The translations under genes were made by a program, and so were the position numbers. From Paenibacillus sp. FSL H7-0357 (lineage in GTDB: Bacteria; Bacillota; Bacilli; Paenibacillales; Paenibacillaceae): a DNA stretch of 64,000 bases. Positions 53,927-61,837 of the stretch are shown here, piece after piece; position 1 is the stretch's first letter, and every line of letters begins with the position of its first letter. Location: assembly GCF_000758525.1 (NCBI RefSeq), contig NZ_CP009241.1, positions 4,650,001 through 4,714,000 on the forward strand, in the 5' to 3' direction. Below the pieces are notes generated by a model. That model did not search any database and was not told the DNA's origin. It saw nothing but the letters and a program-made list of their open reading frames with translations.

Positions 53927-53984
53927 ACAAAGACCCCTCCTCCCCAAGAAACCGTCCAATATTTCCGGGGAGAAGGGGCCTTTG
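53927..53984 (-). terminator. Terminator of rnjB
   Basis: AGGCCCCTTCTCCCC and GGGGAGGAGGGGTCT arms (about 13 of 15 paired) with a 21-base loop; on the minus strand it is followed by TTTG. Located between rnjB and the ECF sigma gene. Confidence 0.6.
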
Positions 53985-54021
53985 GCCCTGCATATTTATA
54001 TTATAAGAAGCTAGTTGCTTC

Positions 54022-55701
54022 TTACACTTCCATAATGATCGGGAGGATCATCGGTCTGCGGCGTGTTTGCTCATAGAGGAAACGGCCGAGTGAATCTTTG
54101 ACGCTTGTTTTGAGCGAAGCCCATTCATTGACCTTCTCGCTCATCAGGCGCTGCAGCGTACTGGAGACAATCCGGTTCGCTTCATCCAGAAGTCCTTCGG
54201 ACTCGCGCACGTAGACAAAGCCGCGGGAGATAATATCCGGTCCGGATACGATTGCTCCGTTCTGCTTGCTCAGTGTCACAACGACAACAAGGATACCATC
54301 CTGGGACAGCAGCTTGCGGTCGCGCAGTACAATATTGCCAACATCGCCAACGCCAAGACCGTCAATCAGCACGTTGCCTGCAGTAACCTTGCCGGCTTTG
54401 CGGGCTGATCCGCCCTGAATTTCAACAATTTCGCCGATTTCGGTAATGAAAATGTTGCTTGGTTCCACTCCGACAGATTCTGCCAGAAGCGCATGTTTGC
54501 GCTGCATCCGGAATTCACCATGGATAGGAATAAAGTATTTAGGCTTCATCAGGTTGAGCATCAGCTTCAGCTCTTCCTGGCTGCCGTGACCGGAGACGTG
54601 AACGCCGGAATTGGAACCGCTGTAAATCACGTTAGCACCAAGACGGAACAATTCATCAATCGTACGGCCTACATATTTCTCGTTACCCGGTACCGGCGTT
54701 GCCGCAATGATAACGGTGTCGCCCGGCAGAATATCCACTTTGCGGTGGCTGGAGCGCGCCATGCGTGTAAGAGCTGACATCGGTTCGCCCTGGCTGCCTG
54801 TGCACAACACAACTACACGGTTGCCGGCCATTCTATTCATTTCCTCTGGTTCAATCAGCATGCCGTCCGGCACATGCAGATAACCCAGCTCAGAAGCGAT
54901 GGATACCACATTCACCATACTGCGGCCAATAACCGTAATCTTGCGGCCAGTGGATTCAGCGGCGTTAACCACCTGCTGAATACGGTGCACGTTGGAGGCA
55001 AAGGTTGCCACAACAACACGCTGTTCAGCCTTGCGGAAGATATCTTCCAGTACGATGCCGACATTCTTCTCCGAAGGCGTGAAGCCTGGCTTCTCTGCGT
55101 TCGTGCTGTCAGACATAAGCGCAAGTACGCCTTTCTGGCCGATTTCAGCCATACGGTGGAGATTGGCAAATTGACCATTGACTGGGGTGTGGTCAAATTT
55201 GAAGTCACCTGTATGGACAACATTGCCTTCCGGTGTTTCGATACATACTCCGACGGAGTCAGGAATACTGTGATTGGTTCTGAAGAAGGTTGCTTTCAAT
55301 GACGTTCCCAGTTCGATTTCCGAATCTTCGTTAATTAGAATCCGTTTCGTTTCTCCGAGCAGATTAGCTTCCTTAAGCTTGTTCTCCACAAGTCCAAGGG
55401 TAAGTCTTGTTCCATAAACCGGAACATTCAGGTTCTTAAGCACATAAGACAATCCGCCGATGTGATCCTCGTGTCCGTGGGTAAGCACAATACCTCTTAC
55501 CTTGTCACGGTTTTCTGTCAGGTACGAAATGTCAGGTATTACAATATCAATACCGAGCATATCTTCCTCCGGGAACTTTAGACCGGCATCCACGACTACA
55601 ATGTCGTTTCCGTATTGAACGACATACATGTTTTTCCCGATTTCTCCGACTCCGCCCAATGCGAATATCAGCAATTTATCGTTGTTGTTTTTTTTGGACA
55701 A
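54022..55701 (-). CDS. rnjB: Ribonuclease J (rnjB position)
   Basis: A 559-residue beta-CASP metallo-beta-lactamase ribonuclease with 5'-to-3' exo- and endonuclease activity in mRNA decay. An intact zinc motif HGHEDHIGG follows VRGIVLTHG, then HTGDFKFD, beta-CASP (LMSDSTNAEKPGFTPSEKNV, TFASNVHRIQQV) and the C-terminal SGHGSQEELKLM and IPIHGEFRMQ motifs. It ends RRPMILPIIMEV like both RNase J paralogues. The slot after dapA and RnjB-like segments (LIDGLGVGDVGNIVLRDRKLLSQDG) favour RnjB, but the active site is complete, unlike the HGHDENIGG I recall for B. subtilis RnjB. TTG start with AGGAGGG 10 bases before. Confidence 0.92.
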   Translation of the reverse strand: MSKKNNNDKLLIFALGGVGEIGKNMYVVQYGNDIVVVDAGLKFPEEDMLGIDIVIPDISYLTENRDKVRGIVLTHGHEDHIGGLSYVLKNLNVPVYGTRLTLGLVENKLKEANLLGETKRILINEDSEIELGTSLKATFFRTNHSIPDSVGVCIETPEGNVVHTGDFKFDHTPVNGQFANLHRMAEIGQKGVLALMSDSTNAEKPGFTPSEKNVGIVLEDIFRKAEQRVVVATFASNVHRIQQVVNAAESTGRKITVIGRSMVNVVSIASELGYLHVPDGMLIEPEEMNRMAGNRVVVLCTGSQGEPMSALTRMARSSHRKVDILPGDTVIIAATPVPGNEKYVGRTIDELFRLGANVIYSGSNSGVHVSGHGSQEELKLMLNLMKPKYFIPIHGEFRMQRKHALLAESVGVEPSNIFITEIGEIVEIQGGSARKAGKVTAGNVLIDGLGVGDVGNIVLRDRKLLSQDGILVVVVTLSKQNGAIVSGPDIISRGFVYVRESEGLLDEANRIVSSTLQRLMSEKVNEWASLKTSVKDSLGRFLYEQTRRRPMILPIIMEV

Positions 55702-55855
55702 ATGAATCTAACCCTCCTATGATGTTGGACGTCATACTTTTTATTTGTAAACAATGAGCTTCATTATTTCAGCGGCGCTGAACACATTCTTCAAATTGCC
55801 GATAGTTTCCACGATGAACAAGAAATTCCGTAAGTCTGCATAATTACGCAAAGCG

Positions 55856-56049
55856 AAAAACCCCCGAATTCGGGCAGTGAGCACCTTCTTGAAGCGGACA
55901 AACACCGTCAAACTTCACCGCCGCGCCCCTCGCGCGTAAATCTGGCAGCAATTGCACAGACTTATACAAGGACCTATCCTGTCACACAATGTAAAATTAC
56001 ATTGACGGAAGATTACCGCATATTTAATTTTTGCCGCACCCAGTCACTT
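55856..56049 (-). ncRNA. Structured leader or small RNA upstream of rnjB
   Basis: The 610-base gap between dapA and rnjB has no credible gene. From the predicted start near 56049 the minus strand folds into consecutive hairpins: CAATGTAA/TTACATTG (55987-56004), ACAGGA/TCCTTGT (55966-55982), CGCGC-GAGGG-GCGCG (55922-55936) and TGAAG/CTTCA with inner GAC/GTC (55890-55917). It ends at GCCCGAATTCGGGGG then TTTTT (55856-55876), a terminator-like element about 155 bases before the rnjB start. It could be an attenuated leader controlling rnjB or an independent RNA of about 190 nt. No known family was recognised. Confidence 0.45.
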
Positions 56050-56055
56050 AAGAAC

Positions 56056-56085
56056 ATTATACATGATTTTTTTGGCAAAAGACAA
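56056..56085 (-). promoter_or_regulatory. Sigma-A-type promoter upstream of rnjB leader
   Basis: TTGTCT, 18 bases, TATAAT on the minus strand (consensus -10). It would start a transcript near 56049, about 350 bases before rnjB. Confidence 0.6.
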
Positions 56086-56236
56086 GTCATCGGCTTCGTA
56101 AGCCTATTCTTTCCTTAAAGAACCTGCATTATTTGAGGAAAAGACAAGCAGAAGCTATGTTGCAATCCTTAACATTTCCGCTTATTTCACAGCATTTCCC
56201 TGTATGAGATTTAACCGCCAGCTTACAGTTTTAATA

Positions 56237-56282
56237 CAAAAAACAAGAAGCCGTTTCCCCACGCGGGAAGCCGGCTTCTTGC
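56237..56282 (-). terminator. Terminator of dapA
   Basis: CAAGAAGCCG...CGGCTTCTTG (10 bp) with an inner TTCCC/GGGAA stem, followed by TTTTTT on the minus strand. It isolates rnjB from the dapG-dapA unit. Confidence 0.88.
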
Positions 56283-56311
56283 TGCAATGCTTATTCAAGA
56301 GATTTGACCTT

Positions 56312-57187
56312 CTAATTCAGCAGCGCTTTAATGAACTCGGCCTCATCTTCGCTCGGTCCCACCAGTGGTAGACGCACGGATCCGACAGGAATCCCCCGCA
56401 GTTCCAGTGCATACTTAACAGCCGAAGGGTTCGGCAGCGGCTGCGGGCATTCAAACAACCCTTTGAATACAGGGAACAATTGGCGGTGAAGCTCGCCGGC
56501 CCGGTACACATTGCCGGAGATAAAGGCTTCGATCATTTCCGACATCTCAACTCCCACCACATGGCTGGCTACGCTAATAATGCCGTGACCGCCGACGGCA
56601 AGTGTTGCCAGTCCCGCAGAATCATCCCCCGAGTATACGTGGAAATCATCCGCACAAGCCGAAGCGATCAGAGTAATCTGATCGACTGAGGCACATTCCT
56701 TGGTCGCCACAATATTGGGGATTTCAGCAAGTCTTAATGTCGTCGCCACACTCATGCTTACACTGGTACGGCTTGGAACATTGTAAAGAATACAGGGCAA
56801 GGTTGTTTCCGCAGCGATCGCCGAGAAGTGCCGGTACAGCCCCTCCTGGTTTGGCTTATTGTAATAAGGAACGACGAGAAGAACACCATCTACTCCGATT
56901 TTCTCCGCTTCCTTCGTAAGATGTATGGAATTCTTCGTGCTGTTGCTGCCCGTTCCGGCAATGATTTTACAGCGTCCGTCCGCTTTCTCCAGAACGTAGG
57001 AAAAAAGCCGTAGCTTCTCCTCCTCGCTAAGTGTGGGCGATTCTCCGGTGGTACCACAGACTACCAGCGCTTCGGATTTCTGTTCCTCAATCAAATAGTC
57101 AACAAGGCGTGAAGTTGCTTCCCAGTTGATTTCTCCATCCCCGTCAAAAGGGGTTACCATCGCGGTTATTAATCTTCCGAAATCCAC
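56312..57187 (-). CDS. dapA: 4-hydroxy-tetrahydrodipicolinate synthase
   Basis: A 291-residue enzyme condensing pyruvate with aspartate semialdehyde, the first committed step of lysine, meso-DAP and dipicolinate synthesis. GTTGESPTLS (Thr pair), VPYYNKPNQEG, catalytic Tyr in CILYNVPSRTSVSM, Schiff-base Lys in NIVATKECAS. GTG 57187 (MDFGRLITAMVTPFD) follows AAGGAGG by 8 bases; the longer frame to 57229 is not supported. It lies 16 bases after dapG. This is the canonical copy; a divergent paralogue lies at 26361. Confidence 0.95.
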   Translation of the reverse strand: MDFGRLITAMVTPFDGDGEINWEATSRLVDYLIEEQKSEALVVCGTTGESPTLSEEEKLRLFSYVLEKADGRCKIIAGTGSNSTKNSIHLTKEAEKIGVDGVLLVVPYYNKPNQEGLYRHFSAIAAETTLPCILYNVPSRTSVSMSVATTLRLAEIPNIVATKECASVDQITLIASACADDFHVYSGDDSAGLATLAVGGHGIISVASHVVGVEMSEMIEAFISGNVYRAGELHRQLFPVFKGLFECPQPLPNPSAVKYALELRGIPVGSVRLPLVGPSEDEAEFIKALLN

Positions 57188-57203
57188 TTTGAATTCCTCC
57201 TTG

Positions 57204-58424
57204 TCAGCGGTGCAATTCAAACTTGGCATGCAGTGCGCGCAGCGACTGCACCATATCTTCCTTCTTCACCAGTACCCAGATTGTTGTATTGGAATCGGCA
57301 GACTGTAAAATCTGAATGTTCTGCGAGGTTAACGCCTCAACAATGCGCGCCATAATCCCCGGCACGCCGTTAATGCCTCCGCCGATTACCGAGACCTTGG
57401 CGCAGCCGGACAAGCTCTTGGGACGAAGCCCCAACTCTTGCAGCGCAGCGATTGCCTGCTCCGATTTGTCATCGTTCACAGTATACAGCGCCTCCGAAGG
57501 CGTTACATTGATAAAGTCCACACTGATTTCATTGTCGGCCATGCTTTTGAAGATTTGCAGCTGCACTCCGGTACCGTTGCCGTCCGGACACTCCACAGAG
57601 ATCTGTGTAATATTGCTGACATAAGCAATCCCCGTAACATAACGGTCCACTACCCCGTGTGAAACATCGCTGAATCCTTCAGGATGGGTGACAAGCGTAC
57701 CTTCGGCTTCCGAGAACGTTGAGCGCACACGTACAGGAATCTGGGCCTGCATGGCAATTTCCACCGCACGGGGATGTATAACTTTAGCCCCTTGGTAGGC
57801 CATGTTGCAGATTTCTGTATAGCTGACATAGGTCAGTTGCTTCGCATCCTCGACAATCCGCGGATCGGCTGTAAGAATCCCGTCCACATCTGTGTAAATA
57901 TCGACCATATCCGCACGGAGCGCTGCACCAAGCGCAGTTGCCGAGGTATCGCTTCCCCCGCGTCCAAGGGTCGTAAAATCACCGGCTTCGGTCTGACCCT
58001 GAAACCCGGTTACTATAACTACTTTATGCTCTCGCAATTCCCGTAGAATGCGTTCGGTCTGCACATCAAGAATTCTTGCGTTGCCGTAGTTGTTGTCGGT
58101 AAGGAAGCCAGCCTGTGCGCCTGTAAGCACCGTAGAGCGGATGCCCTCCTGCTCCAGCAGACCACACAGTGTAGTGGCGGAGATTATTTCTCCGCAGCAC
58201 ATCAAGAGATCTTTCTCCCGGTCCGGCAGGGAATTCCCGTTCTGCACTGCCCAGTCAAGCAGCGTGTCGGTTGCGTAAGGCTCCCCTTTGCGTCCCATAG
58301 CGGAGACGACAATAACCAGATCAAAGCCGCTGGCCATCTCCCGTTTGACGTGGCGGATGACATGCTCCCTCGCTGCCGGTGTGGACAATGAGGTTCCGCC
58401 GAACTTTTGCACCAAAATACCCAT
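57204..58424 (-). CDS. dapG: Aspartokinase I (DapG)
   Basis: A 406-residue aspartate kinase feeding the DAP/lysine/dipicolinate branch. The kinase core carries KFGGTS (residues 7-12) and FTTLGRGGSDTSATALGAAL. Two C-terminal ACT domains (EISVDFINVTPSEALYTVNDD; VIGGGINGVPGIMARIVEALTSQNIQILQSADSNTTIWVLV) sense effectors; DapG is the meso-DAP-sensitive isozyme in B. subtilis. GGAGGAATTATAA precedes the ATG. Upstream, where B. subtilis has asd, lies the second dpaA copy. Confidence 0.95.
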   Translation of the reverse strand: MGILVQKFGGTSLSTPAAREHVIRHVKREMASGFDLVIVVSAMGRKGEPYATDTLLDWAVQNGNSLPDREKDLLMCCGEIISATTLCGLLEQEGIRSTVLTGAQAGFLTDNNYGNARILDVQTERILRELREHKVVIVTGFQGQTEAGDFTTLGRGGSDTSATALGAALRADMVDIYTDVDGILTADPRIVEDAKQLTYVSYTEICNMAYQGAKVIHPRAVEIAMQAQIPVRVRSTFSEAEGTLVTHPEGFSDVSHGVVDRYVTGIAYVSNITQISVECPDGNGTGVQLQIFKSMADNEISVDFINVTPSEALYTVNDDKSEQAIAALQELGLRPKSLSGCAKVSVIGGGINGVPGIMARIVEALTSQNIQILQSADSNTTIWVLVKKEDMVQSLRALHAKFELHR

Positions 58425-58611
58425 TTATAATTCCTCCATTACTTCTCTAAGCAAGCATGCGTTATATGCACTGAAGAACTGTTTCTATCCAAGGAACGGC
58501 TCATGTGCGCAAGATCTTTACTTTGAAATGCTGAATATTGGTCAAACCTTCCTCTTAGCAGATTGAAGCGGATTGAAAGTAATAATATAACCTACTCATT
58601 TATAAGCCAAT

Positions 58612-59511
58612 TCATTTATTGTCCGCTGTGCGCAATGTCTCGTCCGATATCGACTGCACCAACGCATTAGCCATAATCATCCCTGCGCTTTTTGGGGCAA
58701 CTATTCCAGGCAGACCTGGAGCCAGCATCGCCTTGATTCCATTCTTCTCCGCATAGCGGAAATCGCATCCGCCCGGGTCGGAGGCCAGATCGATAATTAC
58801 ACAGTGCTTCTGAAGACGTGAAAGTACCTGCGCGGTTATAATCATGCCCGGTACGGTATTAAAGATGAGATCAGCCTCCGGCACATGCAGCAGCAGTTCT
58901 CCGGTCATAAATGGCTTCCAGCCCATCTCTTCCGCACGTGCGTAATGCTCTTGCCTCCTGACGCCTATCTTTACTCTGGCACCGAGTCCCTGCAATACCT
59001 TTGCCATTGTAAATCCGGTTCTGCCCATGCCGAGCACCATCGAAGAGGAGCCGTGAATTGTAAAATCGGTATTCTGGATAGCCATAACCAGTGCACCCTC
59101 TGCTGTTGGGATGGAGTTGTAAATCGCCACATCGTCCCGGTTCAGCAGTTCCACGAGCTTAATCGAATGTCTGGCGCACAGGTTGCGTAAATAACTTTTG
59201 GCTACACCGGCATACACTGTGCAGTTCGGCGGCAACGCCGCGATATGTTCGTCAAGCAGCTGTAGGCGATCCGAGGAAAATACGGCATTAATATTTCCTT
59301 CCTCGTCACATCCCACCGTAGGCAGCACCAGCACATCCGCGCTGCTGAGCAGTCCGGCCGAAAGCTGAATCATGTTCACTTCCGGACTTGGAGTTTCCCA
59401 CTTATCAAACCCGGCGGCGCTTACCGTCGCATCCATCTCTACGCATTTACTAATGACCTCCAGCTGTCTTGCGTCCCCGCCCAGGAACACGATCCTGATG
59501 CCAGTAAACAT
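58612..59511 (-). CDS. dpaA: Second copy of dipicolinate synthase subunit A
   Basis: A 299-residue near-duplicate of the DpaA at 60281 (about 85-90 percent identical by eye, no gaps until the last few residues). The Rossmann-type motif SSMVLGMGRTGFTMAKVL and the C-terminal GIKAMLAPGLPGIVAPKSAG are intact. The similarity extends upstream to the GAAAGGAGCGTCATCC ribosome binding site and stops there, marking the edge of the duplicated block. A terminator-like hairpin (59599-59636) separates it from dpaB. It sits in the slot of asd in B. subtilis. Role unknown: dosage, a DpaB partner under other timing, or a diverging paralogue. Confidence 0.93.
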   Translation of the reverse strand: MFTGIRIVFLGGDARQLEVISKCVEMDATVSAAGFDKWETPSPEVNMIQLSAGLLSSADVLVLPTVGCDEEGNINAVFSSDRLQLLDEHIAALPPNCTVYAGVAKSYLRNLCARHSIKLVELLNRDDVAIYNSIPTAEGALVMAIQNTDFTIHGSSSMVLGMGRTGFTMAKVLQGLGARVKIGVRRQEHYARAEEMGWKPFMTGELLLHVPEADLIFNTVPGMIITAQVLSRLQKHCVIIDLASDPGGCDFRYAEKNGIKAMLAPGLPGIVAPKSAGMIMANALVQSISDETLRTADNK

Positions 59512-59598
59512 AAGGATGACGCTCCTTTCTAATTGCACGGGACCTGCCCAAATCAAGTAATGACAATAGATGCGGCCAGGTCCAACCTTTGGAATGCT

Positions 59599-59636
59599 AA
59601 AAAAGAGCTGAACCGCCCTCAGAATGAGGGCGGCAA
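59599..59636 (-). terminator. Terminator-like hairpin between dpaB and the second dpaA
   Basis: CCGCCCTC-ATTCT-GAGGGCGG hairpin, then TTCAGCTC and TTTTTT on the minus strand. The gap before the T run makes it less than ideal, but it would weaken transcription into the second dpaA. Confidence 0.5.
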
Positions 59637-59683
59637 AAGTGAAGCCTATGTTCGAGCATGATTACTATATCGAAACATGCTAA

Positions 59684-60280
59684 TTATGCTGAATGAAACC
59701 GTTCGATAATCATCGGCTGCAGCTGATTGCCCTGCAAAGCTGCGTAGCAGGCCTCGGGTATGAGATCCATACGCGCTACAAGCGAGTTGGGCTTGCCTAC
59801 AGGATTATCCTGGCCGAACGGCACAAAATAAATATGTTTGGCTACCAAAAGCTTTGCAATATTCGCCGCATTCAGGCCAAGGCCGTCATTCGTGGAGATG
59901 GCCAGCACTAGCGGCCGACCGTTACGCATCTGGGACTTTGCTGCCATCAGTACGGGGCTGTCTGTCATGGCGTTGGCCAATTTGCTCGTCGTATTCCCCG
60001 TGCAAGGGGCGATCGTCAGAACGTCCAGCAGCTTGGAAGGACCCAACGGTTCCGCTTCAACAATTGTAGAAATGATATCATTCCCTGTTATATCTTTCAA
60101 CTGTTTTAACCAATTTTCCGATGTGCCGAAGCGGGTATCCGTGTTCAGCACCGATGCGGAAACAATCGGTACCACATTTGCACCGTCGTCCATAAAGCGC
60201 TGAATCTGCGGCATCACTTCGGCAAACGTGCAATGTGAACCGGTAATTGCATAACCTACTGTTTTACCATGCCAATCCAT
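59684..60280 (-). CDS. dpaB: Dipicolinate synthase subunit B
   Basis: A 198-residue flavoprotein-fold subunit (HFCD-like): VGYAITGSHCTFAEVMPQIQRF, IVPIVSASV, LTIAPCTGNTTSKLANAMTDSPVLMAAKSQMRNGRPLVLAISTNDGLGLN. With DpaA it oxidises dihydrodipicolinate to dipicolinic acid in the mother cell for spore core mineralisation. Its ATG directly follows the upstream dpaA stop (TAAATG), so the pair is translationally coupled. GGGGGGACG serves as the ribosome binding site. Confidence 0.95.
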   Translation of the reverse strand: MDWHGKTVGYAITGSHCTFAEVMPQIQRFMDDGANVVPIVSASVLNTDTRFGTSENWLKQLKDITGNDIISTIVEAEPLGPSKLLDVLTIAPCTGNTTSKLANAMTDSPVLMAAKSQMRNGRPLVLAISTNDGLGLNAANIAKLLVAKHIYFVPFGQDNPVGKPNSLVARMDLIPEACYAALQGNQLQPMIIERFHSA

Positions 60281-61177
60281 TTATTCGTCCCCCCTGATTG
60301 AAGTCTCGTCAGATATCGACTGTACCAGCGCACTACCCATAATAATTCCGGCGCTCTTGGGGGCAACGATCCCGGGCAATCCCGGAGCCAGCATCGCTTT
60401 AATCCCGCGCTTCTCCGCATAGCGGAAATCACATCCGCCCGGTGCGGAGGCCAAATCAATAATTACGCAGTGCCTCTGAAGCCGGGATAGTACCTGCGCG
60501 GTAATAATCATGCTTGGGATGGTATTGAAGATTAGATCAACATCCGGCACATGAAGCAGCAGCTCACCTGTCATAAAAGGCTTCCAGCCCATCTCTTCCG
60601 CCCGCGCATAATGCTCCTGTCTTCTTACCCCCACCTTTACGCTGGAGCCGAGCCCTTGAAGCGCCCGCGCCATCGTAAACCCGGTTCTTCCCATTCCGAG
60701 TACCATCGATGTAGAACCATGAATAGTAAAATCGGTATTCTGAATGGCCATAACCAGCGCGCCTTCTGCTGTAGGGATGGAGTTGTATATCGCCACATCG
60801 TCCCGGTTCAGCAGTTCCACCAGCTTTAGCGAATGTCTGGCGCACAGACTGCGCAAGTAGCTTTTGGCCATACCGGTATACACCGTGGATCGGGACGGCA
60901 TCGCAGCGATGTGCTCATCCAGCAGCTGCAGACGGTGGGAGGAGAACAGCGCATTGATATTCCCTTCATCATCACAACCAACTGTTGGCAGTACCAGCAC
61001 ATCCGCATTGCCTAAGAGCTCTGCCGACAGCTCTTCGAGGTTCACCCCCGGGCTAGGGGATTCCCACTTATCGAATCCGGCAGCACTTACCGTCGCATCC
61101 ATTTCCACACATTTCCGAATCACTTCAATCTGTCTCGCGTCCCCGCCCAGGAACACGATCCTGATGCCAGTAAGCAT
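60281..61177 (-). CDS. dpaA: Dipicolinate synthase subunit A
   Basis: A 298-residue catalytic subunit (spoVFA): MLTGIRIVFLGGDARQIEVI (N-terminal Rossmann half), NTDFTIHGSTSMVLGMGRTGFTMARALQGLG (NAD(P)-binding half), LLLHVPDVDLIFNTIPSMIITAQVL. ATG 61177 with GAAAGGAGCG upstream. It is followed directly by dpaB, as in B. subtilis spoVFAB. It forms its own unit between the dut terminator (61313-61345) and a sigma-K-type promoter (61218-61247), fitting late mother-cell expression. A near-identical second copy lies downstream. Confidence 0.96.
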   Translation of the reverse strand: MLTGIRIVFLGGDARQIEVIRKCVEMDATVSAAGFDKWESPSPGVNLEELSAELLGNADVLVLPTVGCDDEGNINALFSSHRLQLLDEHIAAMPSRSTVYTGMAKSYLRSLCARHSLKLVELLNRDDVAIYNSIPTAEGALVMAIQNTDFTIHGSTSMVLGMGRTGFTMARALQGLGSSVKVGVRRQEHYARAEEMGWKPFMTGELLLHVPDVDLIFNTIPSMIITAQVLSRLQRHCVIIDLASAPGGCDFRYAEKRGIKAMLAPGLPGIVAPKSAGIIMGSALVQSISDETSIRGDE

Positions 61178-61217
61178 AGGGATGACGCTCCTTTCCACAT
61201 ACACTATCGACTATAAA

Positions 61218-61247
61218 TCATCTTATGCCGGGGGCCGCCCATGGGTG
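61218..61247 (-). promoter_or_regulatory. Sigma-K-type promoter of dpaA-dpaB
   Basis: CACC, 16 bases, CATAAGATG on the minus strand, versus the mother-cell sigma-K consensus mACm-N16-CATAnnnTA (one mismatch). The predicted start is about 33 bases before the dpaA ATG. B. subtilis spoVF is sigma-K dependent. Confidence 0.5.
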
Positions 61248-61312
61248 AAGAGCAGAGAAGAAATACAGGGGAAACTGATAAATGGATTGACTCAATTTAA
61301 GGTCAATTCAAC

Positions 61313-61345
61313 AAAAAAAGCCTGCGGAGGAGGCCTTTACAGGCT
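61313..61345 (-). terminator. Terminator of mlpA-dut
   Basis: AGCCTG...CAGGCT hairpin with an inner AGGCC/TCCT segment, followed by TTTTTTT on the minus strand; separates dut from dpaA. Confidence 0.65.
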
Positions 61346-61390
61346 ACATCCGCAAGCTCCAGGTATGAGTAAAACAATAAATTCCGCCTG

Positions 61391-61837
61391 CTATTTGCCC
61401 GTATGGCCAAAGCCTCCGGCGCCGCGTTGTGTCTCGGACAGCTCGTCCACTTCCACCATGTTCACGGACGGCACGGCCTGGAACACCATTTGGGCAATCC
61501 GCTCATTGCGTGCGATGGCAAACGGCTCCTGACCCAGGTTAATCAGTAAAACTTTAATTTCACCACGGTAGTCGGCATCAATCGTCCCCGGGGTATTCAG
61601 GCAGGTAATGCCGTGCTTTAGAGCAAGGCCGCTGCGCGGACGGATCTGCGCCTCCAGCCCGTCAGGCATCGCCAGTGAGATTCCCGTAGGGATCAGGGCG
61701 CGCTCGCCCGGAGCAAGCACAACCTCACCGTCCACAGACGCATACAGGTCATAGCCGGAAGCCTGTTCCGACATTTTGCGGGGCAGCAGCACATCCTCGT
61801 TGCCGGGCAGTTTGTTAATTTGAACGTAATAAGACAA
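61391..61837 (-). CDS. dut: dUTP diphosphatase
   Basis: A 148-residue trimeric dUTPase hydrolysing dUTP to dUMP. The five motifs are visible: ASGYDLYA (1), [11 protein letters not shown] (2), [19 protein letters not shown] (3), RIAQMVFQ (4) and the flexible C-terminal [10 protein letters not shown] (5). The start lies inside the mlpA 3' end: AGGAG is correctly spaced for TTG at 61837, while ATG at 61843 is only 2 bases from it, so TTG is chosen. Overlaps mlpA by 23 bases, implying coupled translation. Not in this slot in B. subtilis. Confidence 0.92.
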   Translation of the reverse strand: MSYYVQINKLPGNEDVLLPRKMSEQASGYDLYASVDGEVVLAPGERALIPTGISLAMPDGLEAQIRPRSGLALKHGITCLNTPGTIDADYRGEIKVLLINLGQEPFAIARNERIAQMVFQAVPSVNMVEVDELSETQRGAGGFGHTGK

